DNA of 64,000 nt. It comes from Triadica sebifera (taxonomy: Eukaryota > Streptophyta > Magnoliopsida > Malpighiales > Euphorbiaceae). Below the pieces are notes generated by a model. That model did not search any database, was not told the origin of the DNA, and was given only the letters and a program-made list of their open reading frames with translations. This document shows, one piece after another, positions 1 to 11,990 of the stretch. Both the position numbers and the translations under genes were made by a program. The first letter of the stretch is position 1; each line of letters begins with the position of its first letter. The stretch lies in NCBI GenBank assembly GCA_023653625.1, contig CM042898.1, positions 20,755,501 through 20,819,500 on the forward strand, in the 5' to 3' direction.

Positions 1-163
1 TATCACTCCTCATTTTGACATGCTTCAAGCAAGCATGGATTCTTTTCAGCACTCCATTGATAAGAAGCTAGAGAATCTTAAAGACTTTGTAGAGTTGAGA
101 GTTGATAACCTCGAGGAGGAGGTAGCTCATCTTCGCAAACAAGTATCTGGCTTCAAGCCATGA
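1..163 (+). pseudogene. 3' end of the extra ORF of Copia-1 (coiled-coil tail)
   Basis: An open frame enters from the left edge and ends at a TGA at 161-163, giving 53 residues. The stretch is rich in charged residues and leucines with heptad spacing (for example the segment ENLKDFVELRVDNLEEE), so it is probably a coiled coil. The tail of the extra ORF of Copia-2 near 17,060-17,163 has the same character and the same place, between pol and the 3' LTR. I therefore read it as the C-terminus of the corresponding ORF of the outer Copia-1. The start lies outside the window, and the function is unknown. Confidence 0.5.
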
Positions 164-657
164 GTTATCCTTTAGTTTTAGATTCTTACTTTAAAATCAT
201 GTTTAGGATTGTTAGGATCGTTAGGATCTTTAGTTAAATCCTTTTTGTACTTAAATTCGTATATGTAACTTTTTCATTGTGTAATGGAATTTAAGATTTG
301 CCTTATATTATCTTTTTTCTTCTCTTATATTTGATCATTGTTTTTTTTATTGTGCCAAAGGGGGAGAATAAATGCAATATGTTTCATATATATTTGACAT
401 ATACTTTGCATATACCTAACATAAACGTCATTTAACATAAAATATACCTTCCATATACTTGGCACAAACATTATGATCAATTTCTTTATTTGAATTTCTT
501 TTGAAATTTTACCTCTTATATGCTTATGGCTTAAAAATGTGGTATCCTTATGCTCTTTATAGTTCATATTTATTAAACATCTTTTGAGGGGTAGAAATTC
601 ATTTCTCCTTAAGCCACATATTGCAAAACTATTTGTCACTATCAAATAAAGGGAGAT
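164..657 (+). other. Copia-1 3' untranslated spacer and polypurine tract
   Basis: No coding signal is seen. The spacer matches the layout of 17,164-17,630 in Copia-2, including a copied stretch with gggggagaaa- and tattgcaaaactatttgtcac-like wording. It ends in a purine run (aaataaagggaga, about 643-656) directly before the LTR start TGTTGAACC at 658, as expected for a plus-strand primer. Confidence 0.55.
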
Positions 658-1225
658 TGTTGAACCTTTAGGGGTATCTCCATCATTTTGATGATAAAAA
701 ATAATTAGGCAAGAAGGAATTTAACCACATTATATGTTCTAAGTGTATTAGACAGGTTACATAGAATGAAATTTAGCAAAGGTTCACACTCGTGAAATAG
801 ATATTCATGCCAATGGACATTGTCACCCCCGTGGTGAAGAATCATCACAACTGTGAAAAGTGAACTTCATGCTTGTTACTCATGGGGTAACGCCTGTAAA
901 TGAGTTAGGGCCAAGACTATTCTTTCAAATGTTCACAATAGTAAAACATTGGACCATCTGTGAAGCATGACTAAGTCACACCATTGAAGAAATGTATCAC
1001 GCATGTGAAAGACTTCCCATTTATGGATAAAACCATTCAAGGCTAGCTTCACCACTTTAGTCATGGCTACGAAAAACATTCATACCTATGAAGATTATGT
1101 CATGCCCATGAATTTGGAAAAAGAAAGTTGTCAGGCGAGAATAAGAAAAATGTTGAATGGACATTTTTGCATTAAATGCATCCCAAACGACTATTTTTGT
1201 TAGGGGAAGTATATATACAACATAT
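658..1225 (+). repeat. Copia-1 3' LTR, left part (split by Copia-2)
   Basis: The LTR begins TGTTGAACC after a polypurine tract and is interrupted at 1225 by Copia-2. It continues at 18,725. The sequence across the break (tatatacaacatat, then ttatgac) matches the uninterrupted Copia-3 LTR near 56,775-56,800. It contains many half-sites of the TCACG/CGTGA type between about 785 and 1122. Confidence 0.8.
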
Positions 1226-2315
1226 TGTTGAACCTTGAGGGTTATTCCCATAATTTTGATGATAACAAATAATTGAGCAATAAGGAATTTAACCATATTT
1301 TGTGTTTGAGTGATTAAATAGGTTAAATATTTATTGAATCATCAAAGCCAAAATAAATCAAGTCAATATTTGCAAAAAGAAGTCGTTCTCGCCCGTAATA
1401 GAATTTGAAGCAGTAGAAATTCAAAACTTCAAGTTGTTCATGCTTGAGATTAGTATGTCACACCTGTAAAGGTCAAAGACAAAAAGCGCAAACGGTCAAA
1501 ATCATTCACGACCTCATTCACGATTTGAAAGCAATTATTCATACTCATGAACATACCATTCACACTCATGAATGTCACGACTCAGAATTTTGAATTTTGA
1601 AGATCAAGCAATTCATGCCCATGAAGTAACTTGATATGCTCATTAAGACCTGAAAATAAGACCATTTCAACACACTCCAAGATTGTTGAATAGCTAAATT
1701 TTGAATTAATGCATCCCTAATGACTATATTTTGAAGGAACGCTATAAATAGCTCATTCTACTCATAGAAGATCATGAATTATAGCAACAAGAGCTTCATT
1801 ACATTGAGAATTCCTTCAAAAATTATAATTGAGAGTTTATGCATTAATTCTTTGTAATACTTCATTTTATTCTCATTTCAATTTTGTAAAGCTCAAGCGA
1901 TCTTGAGTTTGAGTGTTTTATTCTACCAAGCAATTAATCAAAAGTGTGTTTTGAGTGAGTTAAGTTGGGATTAAAATATTTGTAAGGGTTTATTGTGTCA
2001 GCTATAAAATACTAGGAATTGGTTTTTGTGTTAGCCAGTAAAACATAAGGGAGTTTAGGTTCGGTGTGATTCGAGAGTGAAACACCTAGTTTGGAGTGAG
2101 CTAGCAAAACTTATGTGCATCTCATTGAGTGAGATAGTGAAAATACCCAATTAAGATTAGAGAGAGGAGTAGGGTTTATTAACACCTAAACCTCCATAAA
2201 TCGTGTGTCTAATTTCTCTTCTTGTACTTCTTTTATATTTTAGTTATTTGCAATTACAATTTTTTTTAATTACCCACCAATTCATCCCCCCGTTTTGGTG
2301 ATTGTTAGGGCAATA
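1226..2315 (+). repeat. Copia-2 5' LTR
   Basis: It starts TGTTGAACCTTGAGG and ends gggcaata, where the 3' copy ends gggcaaca, so the terminal CA has mutated to TA. It aligns along its length with 17631-18724 with scattered substitutions. A putative TATA motif (ctataaatagc) lies near 1741, followed by a conserved region that includes the wording tgcattaattctttg. Confidence 0.9.
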
Positions 2316-2317
2316 AT

Positions 2318-2329
2318 TGGTATCAGAGC
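2318..2329 (+). other. Copia-2 primer binding site (tRNA-iMet)
   Basis: The sequence tggtatcagagc two bases after the 5' LTR is the standard plant retrotransposon primer site complementary to the 3' end of initiator methionine tRNA. Confidence 0.85.
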
Positions 2330-2374
2330 TAAGTCTAACATTAAATTTTAATCAAAACTAACGAAAATCGACAA

Positions 2375-4360
2375 ATGGCCAATGAAGGATTTTAAAGTCT
2401 CAAGCCTTACTTTGATGGGTCTAATTATACCCATTAGAAGTTTAGAATGGAGGCATACCTTGATAGTGAGGAAATTGATATTTGGGATTGCATTTGAAAA
2501 TAATGGACACCATCAGTCAAGAAAGGAGAGGATGGTGAGGGCGAACTCATCCTAAGAGACGATTGGACAAAACCACATAAAAAAGCAAATGGCAAAATAT
2601 AAAAGGGCAATGACAGTTCTTGCAAGCTATCTATCCATTAAAGAGTGTGGAAGAATTCAACATTGTATCACTGCATATTGCAAGTGGAAAACTTTGGAAA
2701 ATTACCACGAAGGAATTAAGCAAGTAAAATCTAAGAAGATACAACTTCTTACGTCATAGTATGAACTCTTCAAGATGAAACCTAAAGAGTCTATCATCAA
2801 CATGAAAAATCGGCTTCTAGCAATCATAATGGCATGAGGAAGCTCAAAAGGCACATGAGCTTGGAATATGTCAACAACAAAACTTTAAGAAGCCTTCCTT
2901 TTAAAAACTATAGATCAAGAGTAGCTGGTATAGAAGAAGCCAATAAGGATATGAGCATCATTCCTACTGATGTGCTCATTAGCAAGCTTCTAACACATGA
3001 AATGGTTGTGATAAGAGATAGAGAACTTAAAGTTGAACCAGAAAAGAAAAGTGCTCTCATACTCAAAGCCTTAACTTCCAAACCTCAAGAGGAAACTCAG
3101 AGTGATGAAGAAAATAATGAAGATGTAGATGAGCAAATCGCCATGTTCTCAAGGAAAATAAAAAGGAATGATCAATAAAAAAATATGGCAACTCCTAGCA
3201 AAAATCTCCAAGAAAATCTTCAAATGACTCATCACAAAAGAGCAAAGATGAGGCAAAATGCTATGAATGTGGAAAGAAACGACACATAAAACTAGATTTC
3301 CAAAGCTCAAGAAGTAGAAGAAGAAGTCTCGAAAGGAAGATGAGGACAAAGGCCATAAAGCTATATGGGATGATGATAGCTCCTCAAGTGAAAATGAAAA
3401 CAACGAAAAAGAGGTAGCCAACCTTTGCTTCATGGCTTTAGAGGATCACTTCATGGATGAGGTAAGTCCTTCTTACATTTACTCTTGTGATAATAGTGAT
3501 GATGGTGATCATGATGATGATGATGATGATGGTGATATAATAGAAGTTATGTACCTAGAATTAGAAAAATATAAAAAGAAAATTATACTTCAGAAAAAAG
3601 ACAATTCAAAGCTAAAAACATAATATGAAATTCTACAAAAAGAAATTTTAGAACTAAAAACATCCAATGAGATAATTCAAAGCTAAAAATGGAATTAGAA
3701 ATTCTACAAAAAAAATTAGAACTAAAAACATCCAATGATGATCTTAAAAAGTCATTAGATGATTTTTCTTCAAAACCATCAACTAAAACCTTACTTAAAA
3801 AAATAATATTTTGAAAAATGAAGTTGAAGAACTTAGAAATTCTATTTCAAAATTTCACAAAAAGAAAGAAAATTTAGATACTTTTATTATATCACAAAGG
3901 TCTCTCTTGGTGAGACATGGACTAGGTTTTAACAAAGCATCAACATCATCTATATCTAGTACTATATTTGTTAAATCTAATACACCATAAATCTCTTTTA
4001 TTGAGGTGATAACTTCAAAAGCGTAACACAAGGCACACTAACCTTCTATTCAGAGAAAGAATATCAGAAGGTCATATGACTCAAGAGGTAGACCTCAAAA
4101 ATTTATCACGCTTTTAAATATAAACATGTTCCTTGGAATTCACAGACTACATATGTATGTTCTTGTTCACATCATGAACCCTTAAAGGTAGTAAGATCTA
4201 AACCTATTGTTATATGGAAGAAACTTTTTAAAACTAAAGTATGTCATTATTGCATGGAATATGGTCATATTAATTTATATTGTCCAATAAGGAAGGAACA
4301 CTGGAAGCCTTCCAAAGCTAATCCCCAAGTACGTTTAGGTACCTAAAAATAAAACGTAAT
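2375..4360 (+). pseudogene. Copia-2 gag (broken)
   Basis: The ATG at 2375 opens a gag that is closed after five residues by a TAA (ggattttaaag). Further stops follow, so no full product is possible. The recognisable order is an N-terminal segment beginning MANEGF with a YFDGSNY-like block. Next is a UBN2-type gag core in the open segment 2834-3178, with LRSLPFKNYRSRVAGIEEA and a LLTHEM block. A zinc-knuckle CYECGKKRHIKLDF follows near 3260-3300, with its last cysteine lost. An acidic GAT-repeat stretch lies at 3500-3540, then a lysine/glutamate coiled-coil-like region at 3545-3950. A second degenerate knuckle (HYCMEYGHINLYCP) lies near 4237. Copia-3 at 57,406 has the same start and knuckle region. 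Confidence 0.75.
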
Positions 4361-4368
4361 TTGTTTTC

Positions 4369-4563
4369 TTGCAAGTATGTCTAAAATCCACAATAAACAA
4401 AAATATTTGGCTTGTGGATAGTGGATGCTCTAGACATATGACTGGTAATAAAAACCTATTCACCGGAATTAAACAAATTGATGGTGGTAAGGTTACCTTT
4501 GGAAACAATGCTACGAGTAAAGTAATTTGCATTAGTTCCATTGATCTAAGTGACATTCTTTAA
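4369..4563 (+). pseudogene. Copia-2 aspartic protease domain
   Basis: The open segment has the Copia protease signature IWLVDSGCSRHMTGN, with the catalytic D-S-G, followed by LFTGI and the VTFGNNATSKV block. Protease cleaves the Gag-Pol polyprotein inside the particle. The catalytic triad is intact, but the segment is separated from its neighbours by stops and a frame change, and the C-terminal part is lost after the stop at 4561. It lies between gag and the pre-integrase segment, as expected for Copia. Confidence 0.8.
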
Positions 4564-4608
4564 TTGAGGATGTATTGCTTGTTGATGGTTTAAAGCATAA
4601 CCTTTTTA

Positions 4609-4944
4609 GTGTTAGTCAATTATGTGATAAGGGAAACTAAGTCCTTCAATTCTAATGGATGTCTAATAACCACCATAAATGGTGAAGAGATATTGAAAGG
4701 AAAAATATATGGAAATACTTACATAATAGATTTACACAAATTATCTAACATTTCCTCTAAGTGTCTTATATCTACTAGCAACGAATCTTGGTTATGGCAT
4801 AGAAGGCTTGAACATGCAAGCATTGAATTAATTGAAATTTTTAGCAAAAATGAGCTAGTATATGGTTTACCAAAAATAAGATTCATCAAAGACAAAACAT
4901 GTGAACCATATCAAAAAGGAAAAAAACACAAGATATCTTTTTAA
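4609..4944 (+). pseudogene. Copia-2 GAG-pre-integrase segment
   Basis: This is the HHCC-containing start of integrase. SWLWHRRLEHASIELI carries the two histidines, and TCEPYQKGKKH should carry the two cysteines, but the second is a tyrosine (CEPYQ where CxxCQ is usual). The zinc site is therefore probably broken. It runs in frame to a TAA at about 4942. Confidence 0.75.
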
Positions 4945-5830
4945 TTCAAAGAATGTAGTAAGTACTTCTAGACCTTTACAACTCTTGTTTATGAATTTAT
5001 TTAGTCTTAATAAAACTGCTAATTGAGGAGAAAAATTCTATGCATTTGTAATTGTTGATGATTACTCCAGGTTTACATGGGTAATGTTCCTATCTCATAA
5101 GAAGGAAGCTTTTAATTCTTTCAAATTAGGGAAATACAAAATGAAAAAGGATATTGTATTTCAAAAATTAGAAGTGATTATGGTATAGAATTTGAAAATT
5201 AATTTTTTGAAAAGTTTTGTTAGAAAATGGTATTTCATATGATTTTTCAACTCCTAGAACACATAACAAAATGGGGTGGTAGAAAGGAAAAATAGAACCT
5301 TAATTGAAATGGTTAGGACAATGCTTAATGAATATAGTTTTCCAACTTATTTTTTAGCAGAAGCCACTAACACTGCTTGTTATATTTCAAACTGAGTTTT
5401 TAAAAGACATATTTTAAATAAAAATTCTTATGAGCTATGGAATGGAAGAAAATCCAAAATATCACACCTTAGAGTAGTTGGATGCAAATGCTTCATATTA
5501 AACACTAATGACAATCTTGAAAATTTTGCTTCAAAATCTGATGAAGGTATATTTTTAGGATATTCTGCATCTAGTAAAGCATATATGGTTTTCAGTAAAA
5601 GAACATTAGTTATAAAAGAATCTATGCATGTTAACTTTTATGAAATAAGTAAACTTGATCTTAGAAAAGGTAGTTCGTTTGATAATGTTACAGATAAAAT
5701 TGAAAAACTTAGTCTTGATCATGAGGAAATTGGTGAGTCTTTAAAGAAAAAAGAAAGATATGATGATCAAGAAGAAGAACAACAATTTTGCAAAGAACTC
5801 AAGAACTTTCAAGAGAATGAAAATTCATAA
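4945..5830 (+). pseudogene. Copia-2 integrase catalytic core (broken)
   Basis: Pieces in several frames give the retroviral integrase core. FVIVDDYSRFTWV near 5043-5085 holds the second catalytic aspartate, and VVERKNRTLIEMVRTML near 5275-5325 holds the catalytic glutamate. The conserved tail with TNTACYISN and HLRVVGCKCF blocks and an IFLGYSASSKAY motif follows to about 5590. Frame changes near 5130-5270 and a stop in the TNTACYISN block break it. The open frame at 5585-5830 is the Copia-specific linker between integrase and RT. Confidence 0.75.
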
Positions 5831-5925
5831 GAAACCATCCAAAGGAGAAAATCATTGGTGATCCCACCAAAGGTGTAAGTACTTGTTCTAAACTTTAATA
5901 CTATAATCTTGCCTTTGTTTTTCGA

Positions 5926-6049
5926 ATTAAGCCAAGGACTATTGATGAGGCTCTTAATGATAAAAATTGGGTGATTGCTATGCAAGAGGAACTCAATCAA
6001 TTTGAAAGAAACAAAGTTTGGACTTTAGTTCAAAGACCTAAGGACTACT
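5926..6049 (+). pseudogene. Copia-2 reverse transcriptase, N-terminal fragment
   Basis: The reading frame gives KPRTIDEALNDKNWVIAMQE, then an EELNQFERNKVW and a LVQRP block, which is the conserved start of the Copia RT domain. It stops at 6049, where a TGTAACACC sequence (the Gypsy LTR start signature in this window) begins. The RT core expected next, holding the first catalytic aspartates, is absent from the window. Confidence 0.75.
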
Positions 6050-6801
6050 GTAACACCTAACACCTTATACTTCTATATGTCACATGTCTATGTATTAAGT
6101 TATCACGTATGGTACAAGAAAAAGACAAAGTTTATATTTACAGCGAGAGAATTTTTTTCATCCTATAACAACATCATTCAACAAATTCAGCAACTCAGTG
6201 TCAAGGCTTAACCCATAAACTTTATATATCATATATGCCAACATTCAAGACATTTATTAAGTTTATGAGTTTGAAAATAATTACACATACTAGTACAAAC
6301 TTATTGCAATTATACATATAAGAACATTCAAGTCCAAAATATAGATAATATGCTCTTATGCTCGTGTGGAATGCAAGGAGAGAGAGTAAAAAAGGCTCGA
6401 CTGGTGACCGTTGATCCATGTCTACTATGTGCCTATCAAAATGAGTTATCACTTTTTTCTACCTGAAAAATGATGCAAATTGATGAATTGCGGCTTAGTG
6501 AGGACAATCATCAAATAAGCTTTAAAGTACGAAGCAACTCATAGTAACAAATCATAAATATACACGATACATAGTATGTATTTCATTTAATTTACTAACA
6601 TCCTATAGGTACGAGTAAAATTAAAGCATATGATCATTAAACTTTACTTATACTCATGTGAATATTTATTGTGACCAAGTTAACCTGACATTACTCCTGG
6701 TTTCCACGTGAATATTTGTATTTGCTAGCTAGCTTGATCATTTGTTTTATTTGCACATTTGTCGACCATAGGCCTCTTCTTTAGTCTTGCAATGTTGATT
6801 A
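6050..6801 (+). repeat. Gypsy-type LTR fragment inserted in Copia-2 RT, left part
   Basis: It begins TGTAACACC like the Gypsy LTRs at 47836 and 58544 and shares their general layout, for example a gcttagtg motif near 6494-6501. There is no coding capacity. It is interrupted at 6801 by the non-coding LTR element and seems to continue at 14241-14394. No second LTR end or target duplication was found, and part of the RT is missing, so the insertion is truncated. Confidence 0.45.
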
Positions 6802-8421
6802 TGTTGTGTTTTGAAGATGAATCTTATTAATTTTATAATTTCATAAAATGTAGCGGAAAAATAAAATTTTTAAAACCCGAAACAAAAATCTTACTTGTGT
6901 CATTAAAACTAATTTATCAAAACATAGAGGTAAGAAATTATACCTTACAATTTCTTGATTTATTCTTCAAATTTTTACCTTGTTGGGTTAATACAAACCA
7001 CAACAATCCACTTTAAGATGTCCCTAATGTTAATCCATGCGAAAATATGAGAAGAAACTACAAGAGAAATGGTTGAACACACCTCAAAGTGCTAGCAATG
7101 GTGTATGCTCAATTTGAGAGAATATGAAAAATAACAATTATTTTTCTTTTTGAATTTTATAATTTCCAAAAATAATTTTCAGACTTTTTAACATTTCAAA
7201 AATGTTTGTACCCCAAAAATAGTCTAGGTACAAAGTGCACAAGACAAAGGGAAGGATTTTGGGGTTTTTACCTTAATTAGCCTTAATTGGCCAATTAAGG
7301 CCAATTAGGCCAGTTGCATGTTAGTTAGGCCTAATGAGTAGGCCAGCAGCCTGCGCAGGCCCGTGACCCCCTCAAGTAATTTTTTTCGTCCGATCTCATC
7401 TATGATCTGTACCAAAATAATTCTCTCATATTTTTGGATCCCATCCAAGACTATTTTACTCATTTTTCACATCTCCAATGCGTGTGACCCATTAGGTTCC
7501 CGGTTATATTGACCACATAAATTAATAATTAATTTAACCAAGTTATGAGCGGTATCTAGCAACATATCATGACCCCCAATTGACTGGAAAGTCAGTGGTT
7601 TAAGTATGAACCTTTTCATAGACAATTTTCATACAATTATTCCATTCACCATTCTATACCCCACTTGGTTCAGAGTATAGATATGTGTCAACTCCCACTA
7701 GACTGACTACATCACGTATAGTCCATGTAATGTTAGTTCTTGTCTCTCAGGTTCATTATTCTATTAGACATGTCATTGAAGATTATCTTCGTGACATTTC
7801 CACTCCAGCCAAAGATTCCCAAGTAATGACCCCAACAAGAGGCCATGGGTATACATTCCTTCTATCAGGAGTGGTGAATCCTTTGTTAATTACCCAATTA
7901 CCTTTGAATACCTCAAGTTGTATTCAATCACTATCCTATGAGCAACCTCTCTGAGGAAACAAGGAATAGTGTCAAAATACAAAATCAGTATCTAAGATAT
8001 CCCTGAGTAGCTCAAGTCTAAAGATACTTGCACCATTGCTAGAATGAGAATATCATTGACATTTAAATAGATTATCCATATGATTGTCTCATAGTTGGTC
8101 ATCCAATGTACTTAGCTATACTTAGCAAGCATCCACATGTTGACTCTAAACATTTCATGTTTACAGATTATGAGATTTATTGCTTGATCCAATCAAGTAG
8201 TATAACATGTGCTAGTCTATCCAGATTAACAATATCTCATCTCATTAATCCTATGACTAAGGATAATTTAGATACTAACATAATTACACATGATAAGAAT
8301 CTTCATATTATGATCTCATCAAATAAATTTGTACAATAAATTCCTTTTATTAATGAAATAAATTTGTACAATAAGTGCTAAAGGTGATTGCCTTTTATTA
8401 ATGAAATAAATTTGTACAAGC
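6802..8421 (-). repeat. LTR (3') of the non-coding element
   Basis: It starts TGTTGTGTTTTGAAGATGAA. It matches the copies at 10920 and 11991 through landmarks such as ggaaaaataaaatttttaaa, gccttaattggccaattaa, a TTG-rich region, and cttagcaagcatccacatgt near the end. The last portion has a short duplicated tract (gccttttattaatgaaataa). The open frames at 7685-7954 and 8106-8339 lie inside it and match equivalents in the other copies, so they are repeat sequence rather than genes. Confidence 0.8.
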
Positions 8422-10919
8422 TCCCACTTGCACTAAAGTCAATCGCCTTTATATTTAATTCCATAGGTGAGTACATGAGAATCATATTTCTTTTAGGGAA
8501 GTGACTAAGTTAAAAGATCAACAATACTCTGATCAGTGGACACTCTTTCTATCTTTCTAACTTAGTTGACATAGTAGCCAATATAATATAGCTTGCCATC
8601 TCACTATCATCGAGATGCTTTTCATATGCCTTCTAAACATCTTCAGAAGCATTATAGCAGGGGGATTTGAGAGTGCCTCATCTAGGACATAGCCAATCTT
8701 TTTGGATTTGAGAACTTTTCTCAAATTCCATAGTCAATCCAAAAAATTAGGCCCAGTCAACTTATTTGACTCCATTAGTGATCACAAATTCACACTTGTT
8801 GACATAATGATGATTCTAACAACCTATATGTAAAATAAAGCATGTTAGAATGTACATAAAATTGCATGTTTATTAGGTCTTTTAATAAATTGCATTATGA
8901 CTCCCACTGTTTTATTGCGAATCCATAGCCTTCACTATGAACCCAATAGAACCTATATAAAAGTTCTCCTAATGGGTCAATATCCAACTAGCTAAGAATA
9001 ACCTTGAGGCAACTTAACAAATCATCATTAGTTTGGTTGGTAGATATCTAATCCATACCAATTGCATTATTCATGCAACTATCGAATCTTGTGCTATCAA
9101 CTAATTGATGTGTTCACATACATTGGGCTATCAATTCTTGATATGTGTACATCTCATGTACACTAACCCAAATTCACCTCCAATACACATTAACCTTTGC
9201 GCAAATCTAACAAGCTAATGATATCTATTAAATCCAACCCATTAATCGTGAAATATAATTTCAATGATTTGAACATATTCTTATAGAGCGAGCTTGAGGC
9301 AACTTAATAATACTAACTCTAAAAAAAACTATGGCTCTCCTCATATTAGTGGAAAGCGTAAGACTTAATTATTTATTTAGTGAGAGATTTCTTTGTTAAG
9401 TCTCATCATGTTATTAGTGCATGCTTTTATATATCATACATTCATCACATGAAAATATAAAGATAGTTACATTAACTATATAGCATGATTATGGACATAC
9501 TAAAGTTAATCTCTTGAGTCAAAGAGAAATGATTAGGTCTTACCTAGGTATATGCATGAGTTTACAATCCAAAATAGAAATCAAATTCCTATTTCTAAGT
9601 CTACTTGTTTATGGCACTACCTCATTTGCTTATTTCTCCTTTGTATCTCCATTCTATCCTAATCTTATGTAATATAATTACATATTTCAAAATATAGAAA
9701 ACCTCAATTTACATTTGAGGGGAGTAAGATAAAAACAAAAATACATGAGAAAGATAGAGAGACAGAGACACGCAGACCCTATTTACTATGAAACAAAAAT
9801 ATCATACACAGTCAATCACATTGGGCCTAAGTCCATAATCATCCATCATGCCTTTTCATACAACTCTAACATGCATTCTCTAATGTCTAAAATAAAATAA
9901 TGACAATTTTGGATATCAATTTGAAAATAGATTTAACACTTGAACCGAAATTGTCTACTTGTATTTTTTCGGTTAATATATTTTGTATGTCATTTCAGTG
10001 TGAAATTTAATATTTAATCAAATTAAATTAAATTCCATATTTCTATAATTAATTCACCTTAAAATCAAAATATTATGATGTTAAAATTAAATAATTTAAT
10101 TTTAATATACATACAAATTTCTAGTCATACTAGAATTACTATTGCTCAACTTAAATTAATTCAAAATTAATTTTCAAAAATTCTAAACAATTTAAGAATT
10201 TCAAACAATCATTCTAATAATCTTTATGCCAACTCAAGTTTTTCAAAATAATTTTGGCACAAGCTAAAATTACTAAGACAATCGAACCAACACACTTAGA
10301 CGCTTAAAACAACTAATTCGACATTTATAATTTTTAAAAATTTTTAATTTGTGAAAATAATTTGGAATATATCTAAAATGAAAATAACATATGTTTAATC
10401 ATATAAAAATTGTTTCAAGGTTCTGAAAATAAAATAATCACATACAAAAAAATCAAACAAAACAATCCCGTCAGGTATACCAAAATAGTCTCATTTTTGT
10501 ATTTGTTAAAAAATTAATTAAAATAATTTTTAATTAATTATTGGACACTTCCAGAGATAAAAATATATTCTCAAAAAGTACAAATAATTTTTTCATAATC
10601 AAATTACCAGAAAAATATAAACAGCCCCATCAATTAAGCCAAATAACAACACATGTTCTTAAATAAGACAATTTTTATTATTTTAAAATAAATCCAAAAT
10701 TAATTATTTGAATCACATTCAAATCATTTTTTTAATTAAAATAATCATCCTTAATCATCCCATGATTAGATTAAAGAAAGAAAAATATGTAAAAAAAAAA
10801 TCTTACAAATTAATTTCAATTATTCAAACTTATTGATCCAAAACCATCAAAACCATACAATCTCATTGCATTTTCAATTAAAATTAAGTTTAATGGATAC
10901 AAAGAGGCTTTGATACTAC
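8422..10919. other. Non-coding internal region of the LTR element
   Basis: This is about 2.5 kb of AT-rich sequence. No open frame longer than about 60 codons and no recognisable retroelement domain is present on either strand. The left 500 bases are less AT-rich than the right half (9,900-10,900), which is dominated by runs of A and T. Confidence 0.7.
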
Positions 10920-11990
10920 TGTTGGGTTTTGAAGATGAATCTTATTTATAAAATACAGTGGAAAAATAAAATTTTTAAAATTCGAAATAAGAATCTTACC
11001 TGTGTCATTAAAACTAATTTATCAAAATATAAATGTAAGAAATTATACCTTGTAATTTCTTGATTTATTTTTCAAATTTTCACCTTGTTAGGTTATTGCG
11101 AACCATAACAATTCATTTTATGATATCTCTAATATTAATCCATGGGAAATATATGAGAAGAAACTACAAGAGAAATGGCAGAACACACCTCAAAGTGCTA
11201 GCAATAGTGTATGTTCAATTTGAGAGAATATGAAAATAACTATAATTTTTCTGTTTGAATTTTATAATTTACAAAAATAATTTTTAGACTTTTAAATATT
11301 TTAAAAATATTTTTACCCCAAAAATAGTATAGGTACAAAGTGCACAAGACAACTGGAGGAATTTTGAGGTTTTTACTATAATTAGCCTTAATTGGCCAAT
11401 TAAGGTCAATTAGGCCAGCAGCTCACACAGGCCCGTGACCCTCCCTGAATAATTTTTTCTTCCGATTTTGTTGCGATTCATACCAAAATATTTCTCTTAT
11501 ATTTTTTTTATCATATCTAAGACCATTTTACTCATTCTTCACATCTCCAATGCACGTGACCCATTAAGTTCCAGGTTATGTTGGTCACTTAAATTAACAA
11601 TTAATTTAAGCAAGTCATGAGCGGTATCTAGTAATATATCATGACCCTCAATTGACCAAAAAGTCATTGGTTTGACTATGAATTTTTCCATAGACAATGT
11701 CTGTGTAATTATTCTTTTCACCATTCTATACCCCCATTTGGTTCAAAGTATGGATATGTGTCAACTCCCACTAGACTGACTATGTTATGTCTAGTCCAAG
11801 TAGTGTTAGTTCTTATTCCTAAGGCTTATTACTCTATCAGACATTTCCACTCCTACCAGAGATTCCCAAGTAATGACCCCGATAAGAGGCCATAGGTATA
11901 CACTCTTTCTATCAGGAGTGGTGAATCTTTTGTTGGTTACCCAATTACCTTCGAATACCTCAAGTTGTGTCCAATCACCACTCTACGAGA
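10920..11990 (-). repeat. LTR (5') of the non-coding element, left part
   Basis: It starts TGTTGGGTTTTGAAGATGAA directly after the primer-site complement. It is interrupted at about 11990, at ccactctacgag, and resumes at 13689 with gagcaacctctttgag. The uninterrupted copy reads tatgagcaacctctctgag at 7937-7955. Confidence 0.8.

Noticed and set aside
7685..8339. Open frames 7685-7954 and 8106-8339, and similar ones at 13302-13520 and 13856-14074
   Set aside because: They recur because they lie in the LTR copies of the non-coding element; no protein family is recognisable and the frames differ in length between copies.
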